Assembly (NCBI GenBank): GCA_910585455.1
Contig: CAJUEL010000002.1
Coordinates: forward strand, 92,599 to 156,598
DNA from: an uncultured Eisenbergiella sp.
GTDB lineage: Bacteria; Bacillota; Clostridia; Lachnospirales; Lachnospiraceae
Direction: 5' to 3'
Length of the DNA: 64,000 nucleotides
Both the position numbers and the translations under genes were made by a program. Positions 56,815 through 64,000 of the stretch are shown here, one piece after another. Within the stretch, counting starts at the first letter, position 1. Each line of letters starts with the position of its first letter. Below the pieces are notes generated by a model. That model saw nothing but the letters and a program-made list of their open reading frames with translations. It ran no database searches and was not told where the DNA came from.

Positions 56815-58356
56815 ATGCGGACAGAGGAAAGAACGTCGGTGAAGAACAGTGTGGGGCGGTTGATTTTCGTGGGAATCTGCGTGCTGATACAGCTTGTATG
56901 GATTCTGGTGTTGATGGTGCGGCTGAACCTGTACTCCACCGGAATCTCGCTGGCATCCAGCCTGATCGCCCTTGTGGTGGTTTTGCGGATTTATGTGATG
57001 CCGGAAAACACCGCCTATAAAATGCCCTGGATCATGCTGATCATGGCGCTGCCCGTGCTGGGCCTGAGCCTGTACCTGATGTTCGGGCACTCCGGCGTGA
57101 CGAAAGGAATGCGCAGGCGATTCGAGAGGATCGACGCGGTGCTGGATGAAAAGCTCGTGCAGGACACAGAGGTGACCGGCCGGCTTGCCGCAAAGGATCT
57201 GGCGATCGCCAACCAGGCGCACTATATATACCGGTATGGAAGATATCCGGTTTATCAGAACACGGATGTCGTCTTTTATGGGGAAGCCTCTGACGGCATC
57301 GCAGCGCAGAAGGAAGAGCTGCGCAGCGCAAAGCATTTTATATTTATGGAATATCATGCGATCGAGGATGCGGAATCTTTTTGGGAGCTTAAGGAAATTC
57401 TTGTCCAGAAGGTGAAGGAGGGTGTGGAGGTCCGCGTCCTCTATGATGATGTTGGCAGCATCGGGTTTATCAACCGGGACTTTATCGGGAGAATGGAAGG
57501 GGAAGGCATTGCCTGCCGGGTGTTCAATCCGGTCATTCCGATTTTAAATATTTTCATGAATCACAGAGATCACCGGAAAATCACGGTGGTGGACGGCAGA
57601 GTCGGTTTCACAGGGGGCTATAATCTGGCGAATGAGTATTTCAATCTCACCCATCCTTATGGTTATTGGAAGGATACCGGTGTGAAGCTGACCGGGGATG
57701 CGGTGCACAGCCTGACCTGCATGTTTCTGGAAATGTGGAACGCGGTCAAAAAGACGGATGAGAGCTATGACGGCTATCTGCCAAGGGTAAGCTATCAGGC
57801 GAAGGAGGACTGCTTTGTGGCGCCCTATGCGGACAGTCCTTTGGACGGGGAGCCGGTGGGCGAGAACGTGTATATGAATATCGTGAAAAATGCGAAGCGG
57901 TATGTGTATTTTACGACGCCTTATCTCATCATCAGCGATGAAATGAACCGGGAGCTGGGAGAGGCTGTAAAAAGGGGCGTGGATGTGCGCATCATTACGC
58001 CGGGCATTCCGGATAAAAAGCTGGTTTACCGGATCACCCGCTCCTATTATGCGGGGCTTGTCAGAAACGGCGTGCGCATTTATGAATATACGCCGGGCTT
58101 CATTCATGCAAAGCAGTGCGTGTGCGACGATGAGGTGGCGACCGTGGGCACGATTAACATGGATTACCGCAGCCTGTACCTGCATTTTGAGAACGGCGTT
58201 TATTTATACGGCAGCAGCGCGGTGGGGGCGGTGAAGGCGGATTTCGAGGAAACCTTTCCGGTCTGTTGTGAGGTGACGAAGGAATACCAGAGCGGCAGGT
58301 CCGCGGCGCTCCGGCTCTGGCAGTGTATTTTACGTCTGTTTGCCCCGCTTTTATAA
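56815..58356 (+). CDS. cls: Cardiolipin synthase
   Basis: A 513-residue membrane phospholipase-D-type enzyme that joins two phosphatidylglycerols to cardiolipin. Two or three N-terminal helices (about 13-85) precede two HKD motifs: HRDHRKITVVDGRVGFTGGY near 250 and HAKQCVCDDEVATVGTINMD near 431. The preceding FIFMEYHAIEDAESFWELKE block is also typical. Length is normal and both motifs are intact. GGAG precedes ATG 56815. Confidence 0.94.
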   Translation: MRTEERTSVKNSVGRLIFVGICVLIQLVWILVLMVRLNLYSTGISLASSLIALVVVLRIYVMPENTAYKMPWIMLIMALPVLGLSLYLMFGHSGVTKGMRRRFERIDAVLDEKLVQDTEVTGRLAAKDLAIANQAHYIYRYGRYPVYQNTDVVFYGEASDGIAAQKEELRSAKHFIFMEYHAIEDAESFWELKEILVQKVKEGVEVRVLYDDVGSIGFINRDFIGRMEGEGIACRVFNPVIPILNIFMNHRDHRKITVVDGRVGFTGGYNLANEYFNLTHPYGYWKDTGVKLTGDAVHSLTCMFLEMWNAVKKTDESYDGYLPRVSYQAKEDCFVAPYADSPLDGEPVGENVYMNIVKNAKRYVYFTTPYLIISDEMNRELGEAVKRGVDVRIITPGIPDKKLVYRITRSYYAGLVRNGVRIYEYTPGFIHAKQCVCDDEVATVGTINMDYRSLYLHFENGVYLYGSSAVGAVKADFEETFPVCCEVTKEYQSGRSAALRLWQCILRLFAPLL

Positions 58357-58505
58357 ATGGGGCTGGTCATATGGCGAATGATTTGATAAAATAATGAAGA
58401 CATGCCTGCTGTCCACGGCCCCAAATGCGCATAAGCTGCATATTTGGTGAGAACATGATGCAAGGGCATGCAAAACAGACGGCAATCTGATGAAAGAGAG
58501 GAACG
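58357..58505. other. Intergenic region between cls and the debranching gene
   Basis: Contains a hairpin near 58421-58452 (CCAAATGC and GCATATTTGG, one bulge) and a possible -10 TAAAAT at 58386. No gene. Confidence 0.4.
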
Positions 58506-60656
58506 ATGATGGGGAAAGAAAAAAAGACAGAAGAACCGCATAATACGGAGGTGGTGCGTGAAGCCGAAGTGGAAAAATTAAGCCTCCCCCGCACCATCCA
58601 TCTGATTCCGATGGATCATATAGACGGTTTTGACGTCCGTCCCGGATTTTATGAGATTGATGGTGCGACGGCGATCCCGGGCGGCGTAAATTTCACCGTG
58701 CATTCCAGGGGCGCGACCGCCATTGAGCTGTTGCTGTTCCACAGGGAGGCTTCAGAGCCCTTCGCGGTGCTGCCCTTTCCGGCGCATTACCGGATCGGGA
58801 ACGTGTATTCCATGATTGTTTTTAAATTGAATATAGAAGAATTTGAATATGCATACCGGGTGGACGGCCCCTGGGATCCGGCGAAGGGGCTGCTTTTTGA
58901 CCGCAGCAAATATCTGCTCGATCCTTATGCCAAAGCGGTTACCGGGCAGAGCAAATGGGGAAAGGCATCGCCGGGCGGACAGCATTATAAGGCGCGGGTG
59001 GTAAAGGATGATTTTGACTGGGGTACGATGGAACAGCCGTTGATTCCCATGGAGGACCTGGTCATTTACGAGCTGCACGTCCGGGGCTTTACCATGCATG
59101 AGTCGTCCAAAGTGAACTATCCGGGCACCTTCGCCGGTTTGATGGAAAAGCTGCCCTATCTGCTGGAGCTGGGCGTCAATGCGGTGGAGCTGATGCCGAT
59201 TTTTGAGTTCGACGAAATGCAGGATTACCGGGAGGTAAACGGGGAAAAGCTGTATAATTACTGGGGCTATAATACGGTGAGCTTTTTCGCGCCCAACACC
59301 AGCTATACGGCAAGTAAGGAATACAACCGGGAAGGCAACGAGTTAAAAGAGCTGATCCAGATTTTTAACAAGTATGGGATAGAGGTTTATCTGGATGTGG
59401 TATTTAACCACACGGCCGAGGGGAATGAGGAAGGACCCTTCTTCTCCTTTAAAGGCTTTGACAATAATATTTATTACATGCTGACGCCGGACGGGAAATA
59501 TTACAATTTCAGCGGCTGCGGCAATTCCTTAAACTGCAACCATCCGATTGTGCACCAGATGATTTTGAACTGTCTGCGTTATTGGGTGACGACCTATCGG
59601 GTAAACGGTTTCCGGTTTGACCTGGCTTCCATACTGGGGCGCAACGAGGACGGGACGCCGATGAACAAGCCGCCGCTTTTGCAGGCGATGGCATTTGATC
59701 CGATCCTGGGCGATGTGAAGCTCATTGCGGAGGCCTGGGACGCTGCCGGACTGTATCAGGTGGGCACATTCCCGGCGTGGAACCGGTGGGCGGAATGGAA
59801 TGGGAGATACCGCGACGATATCCGCCGTTACTTAAAGGGTGACAGCGGAATGGCGCAGGCGGCGGCGCTTCGGATTGCCGGCTCCAGAGATATTTACGAG
59901 GCATCCAGCAGGGAAAACGCTTCGGTGAATTTCATCACCTGCCATGACGGCTTTACCCTGTATGATCTTTTTTCCTATAATGTAAAGCACAATGAGAAAA
60001 ACGGCTGGAACAATACGGACGGCGCCAATGATAACAACAGCTGGAACTGCGGCGCGGAGGGCGAGACTGACGATCCGCAGATCAAAGACCTGCGGCGCAG
60101 GATGGCGCGCAACGCGTTTGCGATTCTGATGTGCAGCAGGGGCATTCCGATGTTTCTGGCAGGGGATGAGTTTTTAAACACACAGTTTGGAAATAATAAC
60201 GCATACTGTCAAGACAATATCACCTCCTGGCTGGACTGGAACCGCCTGGATGAGAACAGGGATATTTTCCGGTTTTTCCGTTACATGATTCAGTTTCGGA
60301 AGGAGCACAGGGTTCTGCGCAGCAATGTCAGTGACGGGGCCTGTGGTTTTCCGGATGTGAGCTTTCATGGGGTGCGGCCGTGGAACGGACATTTTGAAGC
60401 GCATGACAGGTTTGTGGGCGTTTTGTTCACCGGACAGGAAAAAAACAGGGAGCCGCAGATCGTTTACATCGCTTCCAATGCCTATTGGGAAAATATCGCG
60501 GCGGAGCTTCCGGCGCTGCCTCATGGGATGCGCTGGAAAATCGTCGCAGATACCTGGGAGGAAAGGCAGGACCCGCAGGAAATGTCAGGCGTTGGCTTCA
60601 CAATCCGTCCAAGGAGCGTGATGGTGTTTGAGGCGCAGGCGCCGGAGCAGGAATGA
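58506..60656 (+). CDS. glgX: GlgX/isoamylase-like glycogen debranching enzyme
   Basis: A 716-residue GH13 enzyme hydrolysing alpha-1,6 branches of glycogen or limit dextrin. An N-terminal CBM48-like domain (GGVNFTVHSRGATAIELLLF) leads into the barrel: YELHVRGFTMHESS, VYLDVVFNHTAEG (conserved region I), NGFRFDLASILG with the nucleophile Asp (about 370), LIAEAWDAAGLYQ with the acid/base Glu (about 407) and TCHDGFTLYDL. The tail is a beta domain. Substrate could also include pullulan-type glucans. Either ATG at 58506 or 58509 is possible. A strong terminator follows. Confidence 0.9.
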   Translation: MMGKEKKTEEPHNTEVVREAEVEKLSLPRTIHLIPMDHIDGFDVRPGFYEIDGATAIPGGVNFTVHSRGATAIELLLFHREASEPFAVLPFPAHYRIGNVYSMIVFKLNIEEFEYAYRVDGPWDPAKGLLFDRSKYLLDPYAKAVTGQSKWGKASPGGQHYKARVVKDDFDWGTMEQPLIPMEDLVIYELHVRGFTMHESSKVNYPGTFAGLMEKLPYLLELGVNAVELMPIFEFDEMQDYREVNGEKLYNYWGYNTVSFFAPNTSYTASKEYNREGNELKELIQIFNKYGIEVYLDVVFNHTAEGNEEGPFFSFKGFDNNIYYMLTPDGKYYNFSGCGNSLNCNHPIVHQMILNCLRYWVTTYRVNGFRFDLASILGRNEDGTPMNKPPLLQAMAFDPILGDVKLIAEAWDAAGLYQVGTFPAWNRWAEWNGRYRDDIRRYLKGDSGMAQAAALRIAGSRDIYEASSRENASVNFITCHDGFTLYDLFSYNVKHNEKNGWNNTDGANDNNSWNCGAEGETDDPQIKDLRRRMARNAFAILMCSRGIPMFLAGDEFLNTQFGNNNAYCQDNITSWLDWNRLDENRDIFRFFRYMIQFRKEHRVLRSNVSDGACGFPDVSFHGVRPWNGHFEAHDRFVGVLFTGQEKNREPQIVYIASNAYWENIAAELPALPHGMRWKIVADTWEERQDPQEMSGVGFTIRPRSVMVFEAQAPEQE

Positions 60657-60715
60657 AAGCTTAAGCGGCGATGAAATTAAGAAAATCTCAATAATTTTAA
60701 ATGAAAATGTATAAC

Positions 60716-60768
60716 ATCCGTTCTTCGGGAGCTGTTAAGATTAACAGGTAACGGAGAACGGATTTTTT
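60716..60768 (+). terminator. Intrinsic terminator after the debranching gene
   Basis: ATCCGTTCT pairs with AGAACGGAT, enclosing a second stem CTGTTAA/TTAACAG; six T residues follow. Confidence 0.82.
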
Positions 60769-60794
60769 ATGCGTACTCGCGCGCAAGGAAGAGG

Positions 60795-60850
60795 TTGCCT
60801 GTTGGCAACCGCGCTCGACGCGGCGTGTGCGCTTTGCGCACACTTTTTAA
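60795..60850 (+). repeat. Three consecutive hairpins upstream of the response regulator gene
   Basis: GTTGCC/GGCAAC, then CGCG around a short loop, then GTGTGCGC-TTT-GCGCACAC (60825-60843) followed by five T residues. The last is the third copy of the GTGCGC mini-hairpin and ends 38 bp before the start codon, so it may attenuate or insulate the two-component operon. Confidence 0.5.
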
Positions 60851-60881
60851 AACTAAAATTTTCCGGAACAAAGGAGATCGT

Positions 60882-61577
60882 ATGGGAGAAAAAATTCTGG
60901 TGGTGGATGATGAAAAGGAAATAGCGGATCTGGTGACACTGTATCTGGAAGGGGAAGGGTTTACGGTTTTTTGCCACTATCAGGCGGCAGATGCGCTTGC
61001 ATGCATCCGGGAGGAAAAGCTGGATCTGGCGATTCTGGATGTGATGCTGCCGGATATGAGCGGCTTTGTCCTTTGCAGGAAAATCAGGGAGCATTACCAG
61101 TATCCGGTCATCATGCTGACGGCGAAGGGGGAGGAAATGGACAAAATCACCGGGCTGACGCTGGGCGCGGATGATTATATCACAAAGCCGTTTTTGCCGC
61201 TGGAGCTGGTGGCGCGGGTGAAGGCGCAGCTGCGGCGGTACAAGCAGTACAATGCCGGGGGCGTGGAGGAAGAAGACATATTGACCTGCGGCGGGCTGGT
61301 TTTGAATGAGAGGACGCATGAGTGCCTTTTGCATGAAAAGCCCCTTTTGCTGACGCCGACGGAATTTACCATTTTGTGCATTCTCTGTAAAAACAGGGGA
61401 AAGGTGGTCAGCGCCGAGGAATTGTCCATGCAGATCTGGGGAGAGGCGTATTTTTCCAAAAATTCCAATACGGTGACGGCACATATCCGGCATTTGCGGG
61501 AAAAGATGGGAGATTCCTTTGAAAATCCCAGATATATCAAAACGGTCTGGGGATACGGCTATAAGATAGAAGGTTGA
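60882..61577 (+). CDS. VanR-like response regulator (OmpR family)
   Basis: A 231-residue regulator. The receiver has the acid pocket in VVDDEKE, phospho-acceptor Asp in LAILDVMLPDMSG (about 51), Thr in VIMLTAKGEE and Lys in ADDYITKPFLPLEL. The C-terminal winged helix has LTPTEFTILCILCKNRGKVV and VTAHIRHLREKMGD, ending IKTVWGYGYKI. The receiver is of the VanR kind. AAGGAG gives ATG 60882. The kinase gene starts 8 bp after its stop. Confidence 0.92.
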   Translation: MGEKILVVDDEKEIADLVTLYLEGEGFTVFCHYQAADALACIREEKLDLAILDVMLPDMSGFVLCRKIREHYQYPVIMLTAKGEEMDKITGLTLGADDYITKPFLPLELVARVKAQLRRYKQYNAGGVEEEDILTCGGLVLNERTHECLLHEKPLLLTPTEFTILCILCKNRGKVVSAEELSMQIWGEAYFSKNSNTVTAHIRHLREKMGDSFENPRYIKTVWGYGYKIEG

Positions 61578-61585
61578 GGATGCTG

Positions 61586-62722
61586 ATGAAAAGGGATATT
61601 TTACGGATATTGAAGGTCGTTTTGTTGATGGTGGCAGGCATTTTATTATGCTTTGCGCTGTTTGACCTGGTGGACCGGGTATGGAACGGCATTTTTGTGG
61701 ACTGGTTTTCACAACGGTATATGATGCACTATTCGGAAAGGGACGCGGATGGCGCCCTGCATTATGTCTGGCGTCCCGCCTGGGGGCAGATTAAGCGGCT
61801 GGTTTTGCGCATGATGGTGTTTGCGGTGGTGGTGGTAACAGCCGTCATTTCTGCGGTGGCAAAGCTCTCTGCCCAAAGGCAGCTGGAAAAATCCGGAACC
61901 GATGTGGCGGAAATGATTCGGATATATATGTCAACACAGCGGGAGGCGGCGGAGATTTTTCCCAAAGAATACGCTCTGATTTCCGCCCAGATGTCCGAAA
62001 TCAGGGCGCGCATGCAGCAGCATGAGCAGGCGGTGAAGGAAGAGGCGGCACGAAAAAATGATCTGATCACCTATCTTGCCCACGACTTGAAAACGCCGCT
62101 CACCTCCGTGATCGGTTACTTAAATCTTCTGGAGGAAGCGAAGGATATGCCGGCGCAGCAGAAGGAAAAGTATGTGCATGTGGCGTTGGATAAGGCATAC
62201 CGTCTGGAAAGGCTGATCAACGAGTTTTTTGAAATCACCCGCTATAACCTGCAGCAGGTGATTCTGGAAAAGGAGACGATCGATTTGTCCTTTATGCTGG
62301 AACAGATGACGGACGAATTTTTTCCGCTGCTGCAAAAGCATGGGAATGAAATCCATCTGTCGGTGCAGGAGGGAACGGCGGTATATGCCGATCCGGACAA
62401 GCTGGCGCGGGTGTTCCATAATCTGTTAAAAAATGCCATCGCCTACAGCTATGAAAATACGGAGATTGTAGTGCAGGCAGAGAAGACAGAGGACAGTGTG
62501 CGGATTTCGTTCCAAAATCAGGGCAAGACGATTCCGAAGCAGCGGTTGGAGGGATTGTTTGAAAAGTTTTACCGGCTGGAGGAGGCGCGGTCGTCCGATA
62601 CGGGAGGCGCGGGGCTGGGTCTGGCGATTGCGCGGGATATCGTTACCCTTCACGGGGGGAGGATTGATGCCAGCAGTGAGGCGGAGGTTACGGTCTTTGC
62701 GGTGGAGCTGCCGGGGGGTTGA
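61586..62722 (+). CDS. VanS-like sensor histidine kinase
   Basis: A 378-residue membrane kinase with two helices (about 9-30 and 72-93) flanking a short outer loop of 40 residues rich in Trp, Tyr and Arg. The phospho-acceptor His is in LAHDLKTPLTSVIGYL (about 167), and the ATPase domain has the N box FHNLLKNAIAYSYE, FEKFYRLEEARSS and GGAGLGLAIARDIV. The short sensor loop is typical of VanS-like and cell-wall-stress kinases. ATG 61586 is chosen because GAGG lies six bases before it. Transcribed with the response regulator, and the carboxypeptidase gene follows 60 bp later. Confidence 0.9.
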   Translation: MKRDILRILKVVLLMVAGILLCFALFDLVDRVWNGIFVDWFSQRYMMHYSERDADGALHYVWRPAWGQIKRLVLRMMVFAVVVVTAVISAVAKLSAQRQLEKSGTDVAEMIRIYMSTQREAAEIFPKEYALISAQMSEIRARMQQHEQAVKEEAARKNDLITYLAHDLKTPLTSVIGYLNLLEEAKDMPAQQKEKYVHVALDKAYRLERLINEFFEITRYNLQQVILEKETIDLSFMLEQMTDEFFPLLQKHGNEIHLSVQEGTAVYADPDKLARVFHNLLKNAIAYSYENTEIVVQAEKTEDSVRISFQNQGKTIPKQRLEGLFEKFYRLEEARSSDTGGAGLGLAIARDIVTLHGGRIDASSEAEVTVFAVELPGG

Positions 62723-62782
62723 TGCGATGCCTGCAGGCGAGCGGGCGGAAGAGGAACCGAAACAGGAAGGAAGAAATATAAG

Positions 62783-63877
62783 ATGGGTGAAGGAAAAGGG
62801 AGAATGCGGAGACGGCGGCGCAGGCGGAGAGCGGCAGGGAGAATGGTCAGGCTGGGACTGGCTGTGGCGGTATGTGCGGTTGGCGTGTGGGCGCTTTGCA
62901 GATGTGTCTTGCCGGAGATCGGAGTTGACCTGGGAGAAATGGGAGGAGAGACGGGCGAGGCGGCAGGATGGCCGGGGGATGAGAACGACGGGATTGTCCG
63001 GAAGGAAGAAGCCGGGGAAGTGAAGGATGAAAAGCGGCGGACCGGGGAGGCAGAAGCGCCAACAGGAGAGAGTTTGACGGAGGAAAGTTCAGTCAGGGTG
63101 GATTTGGCGCAATTGTATAGTCCCTGTGCGGTTTTGGCGGAGGCGGATTCCGGGCGTGTTTTAGCGGAGCACAATGGGCAAAAGAGGATTTATCCGGCGT
63201 CGCTTACGAAGCTGATGACTGCGGTGATTGTGTTGGAGCATGTGGCGGATTTATCGGAGACAGTCACTCTTTCAACGGAGATGTTCAGTCTTTTGTATAT
63301 ACGGCACGCTTCGGTGGCGGGTTTTGAGCCGGAAGAGACGGTGTGCATAAAAGATTTGCTTTATGGGATTTTACTTCCCTCCGGCGCGGAATGCAGCATC
63401 GCCTGTGCGGAGAAGATTGCGGGCTCGGAGGAAGCGTTTGCAGAGCTGATGAACCAGAAGGCGCGGGAGCTTGGCATGGAGGATACGCATTTTTGCAATG
63501 TGACAGGTCTGCATGAAAAGGAGCATTTTTCCACGGTGTGTGACATGGCGGTGCTGTTGCGCTATGCGCTGCAGAACGATACCCTCCGGGAAATTCTGTC
63601 CTGCAAAAGCTATGTGACCGAAGCGACTGGCTTCCACCCGGAAGGACTTATCTTTACCAGCACCTTATTCGACCTTCTGGATACACCGGACGTACCCGGC
63701 GGCGAAATTCTCGGCGGAAAAACGGGCTACACAAAGGAAGCCGGCCTATGCCTCGCCAGCTTCGCACGGATCGGCGGACAGGAGTACCTTCTGGTAACCG
63801 CAGGAGCGGACGGCTCCCACCAGACAAAACCCTTCCACATACTGGACGCACAAAAAGTATACGGAAAACTGCAGTGA
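62783..63877 (+). CDS. Membrane-anchored D-alanyl-D-alanine carboxypeptidase
   Basis: A 364-residue serine DD-peptidase of the PBP5/DacF kind. A highly basic N terminus (RRRRRRRA) and one helix (about 23-43) anchor it; a Glu/Gly-rich linker extends to about 105. The catalytic Ser and Lys are in PASLTKLMTAVIV (about 141), the second motif is PSGAECSIACAE where most relatives have SGN, and the third is GGKTGYTKEAG (about 313). The changed second motif, Glu for Asn at the third place, may affect activity but I believe it is shared with some Lachnospiraceae VanY/DacA-like proteins. Placement behind the VanRS-like pair suggests wall-stress control. Confidence 0.86.
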   Translation: MGEGKGRMRRRRRRRRAAGRMVRLGLAVAVCAVGVWALCRCVLPEIGVDLGEMGGETGEAAGWPGDENDGIVRKEEAGEVKDEKRRTGEAEAPTGESLTEESSVRVDLAQLYSPCAVLAEADSGRVLAEHNGQKRIYPASLTKLMTAVIVLEHVADLSETVTLSTEMFSLLYIRHASVAGFEPEETVCIKDLLYGILLPSGAECSIACAEKIAGSEEAFAELMNQKARELGMEDTHFCNVTGLHEKEHFSTVCDMAVLLRYALQNDTLREILSCKSYVTEATGFHPEGLIFTSTLFDLLDTPDVPGGEILGGKTGYTKEAGLCLASFARIGGQEYLLVTAGADGSHQTKPFHILDAQKVYGKLQ

Positions 63878-64000
63878 TGCCCTTCCTGTCTGATTGTGCA
63901 AACAGGCTTGCCACATCCTGCGTATGTCAAGTTATTAAGTTCACAAGGGTGTAGATAAAAAACTTTGGTTTTTTCATACTACAATGAAAAGCAGCAAATG
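63878..64000. other. Terminal intergenic stretch
   Basis: No gene resolved. It contains an A/T-rich segment with AAAAAAC/GTTTTTT complementarity (63957-63975), terminator-like on the minus strand, possibly from a gene beyond the window. Confidence 0.3.

Noticed and set aside
63900..64000. End of an insertion sequence
   Set aside because: The A/T-rich complementarity and abrupt change are suggestive, but no transposase frame or terminal repeat can be shown before the window ends.

Overview
The window looks like the chromosome of a spore-forming, Gram-positive gut anaerobe of the class Clostridia, most likely Lachnospiraceae. This rests on the paired glgC/glgD genes, spoVG and a spmA-type gene, a DnaD/DnaI-like primosome pair, the UgpC/MsmX ATPase next to a CdaR-type regulator, and the many glycosidases with AraC-type regulators. 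The taxon is inferred from gene content and protein character, not from a marker gene. No rRNA, tRNA, CRISPR array, complete insertion sequence or prophage was recognised.

Layout. 1-4125 (minus strand): a partial PRPP synthetase, helicase-loader ATPase, DnaD-domain protein and murC; four DnaA-box-like 9-mers in two tandem pairs lie between dnaD and murC. 4126-5318: about 1.2 kb without genes, filled by two giant inverted repeats and the glgC promoter. 5319-8007: glgC, glgD, spoVG. 8435-14039: a VTC-domain protein with a DUF4956 membrane partner, pth and mfd. 14120-20868: a GT-C glycosyltransferase, a YfhO protein and a membrane-anchored GH20 enzyme. 20869-31090: metG behind a structured terminator leader, a hydrolase, a D-lactate dehydrogenase-like enzyme, a DUF624 protein, the shared sugar-ABC ATPase, a CdaR-type regulator and two poorly known proteins. 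31252-35147: an AP2-domain protein, then three tandem c-di-GMP-I riboswitch aptamers in front of a 1000-residue sortase-anchored adhesin. 35702-46580: malQ, a sialidase-fold protein, a membrane spermidine-synthase-like protein, two mirrored AraC/glycosidase pairs around a BrnT/BrnA module, and a spmA without spmB. 46697-48261: an AT-rich insert with an MNT/HEPN toxin-antitoxin pair and a broken GT51-like gene. 48433-54547: a MATE exporter behind a promoter-terminator leader, an internally deleted pyruvate kinase, a VOC protein and a GH2 beta-mannosidase-like enzyme. 54812-56814: a secreted repeat protein and two further large palindromes. 56815-63877: cardiolipin synthase, a GlgX-like debranching enzyme and a VanR/VanS-like two-component system with a D-Ala-D-Ala carboxypeptidase.

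How the genes fit together. GlgC/GlgD make and control ADP-glucose for glycogen, while MalQ and the GlgX-like enzyme remodel or degrade it; both sets are present but far apart. GH20, GH2 (two), GH29 and the sialidase-fold protein, with the MsmX-type ATPase, fit feeding on host or plant glycans. The adhesin controlled by c-di-GMP points to a switch between attached and free life.

The most unusual content is non-coding: a family of roughly 310-330 bp near-perfect palindromes (three copies), other large palindromes, a small hairpin family with covarying stems and a constant loop placed after stop codons, the triple c-di-GMP aptamer array, and several terminator-bearing leaders (metG, MATE) that match no class I can name with confidence.
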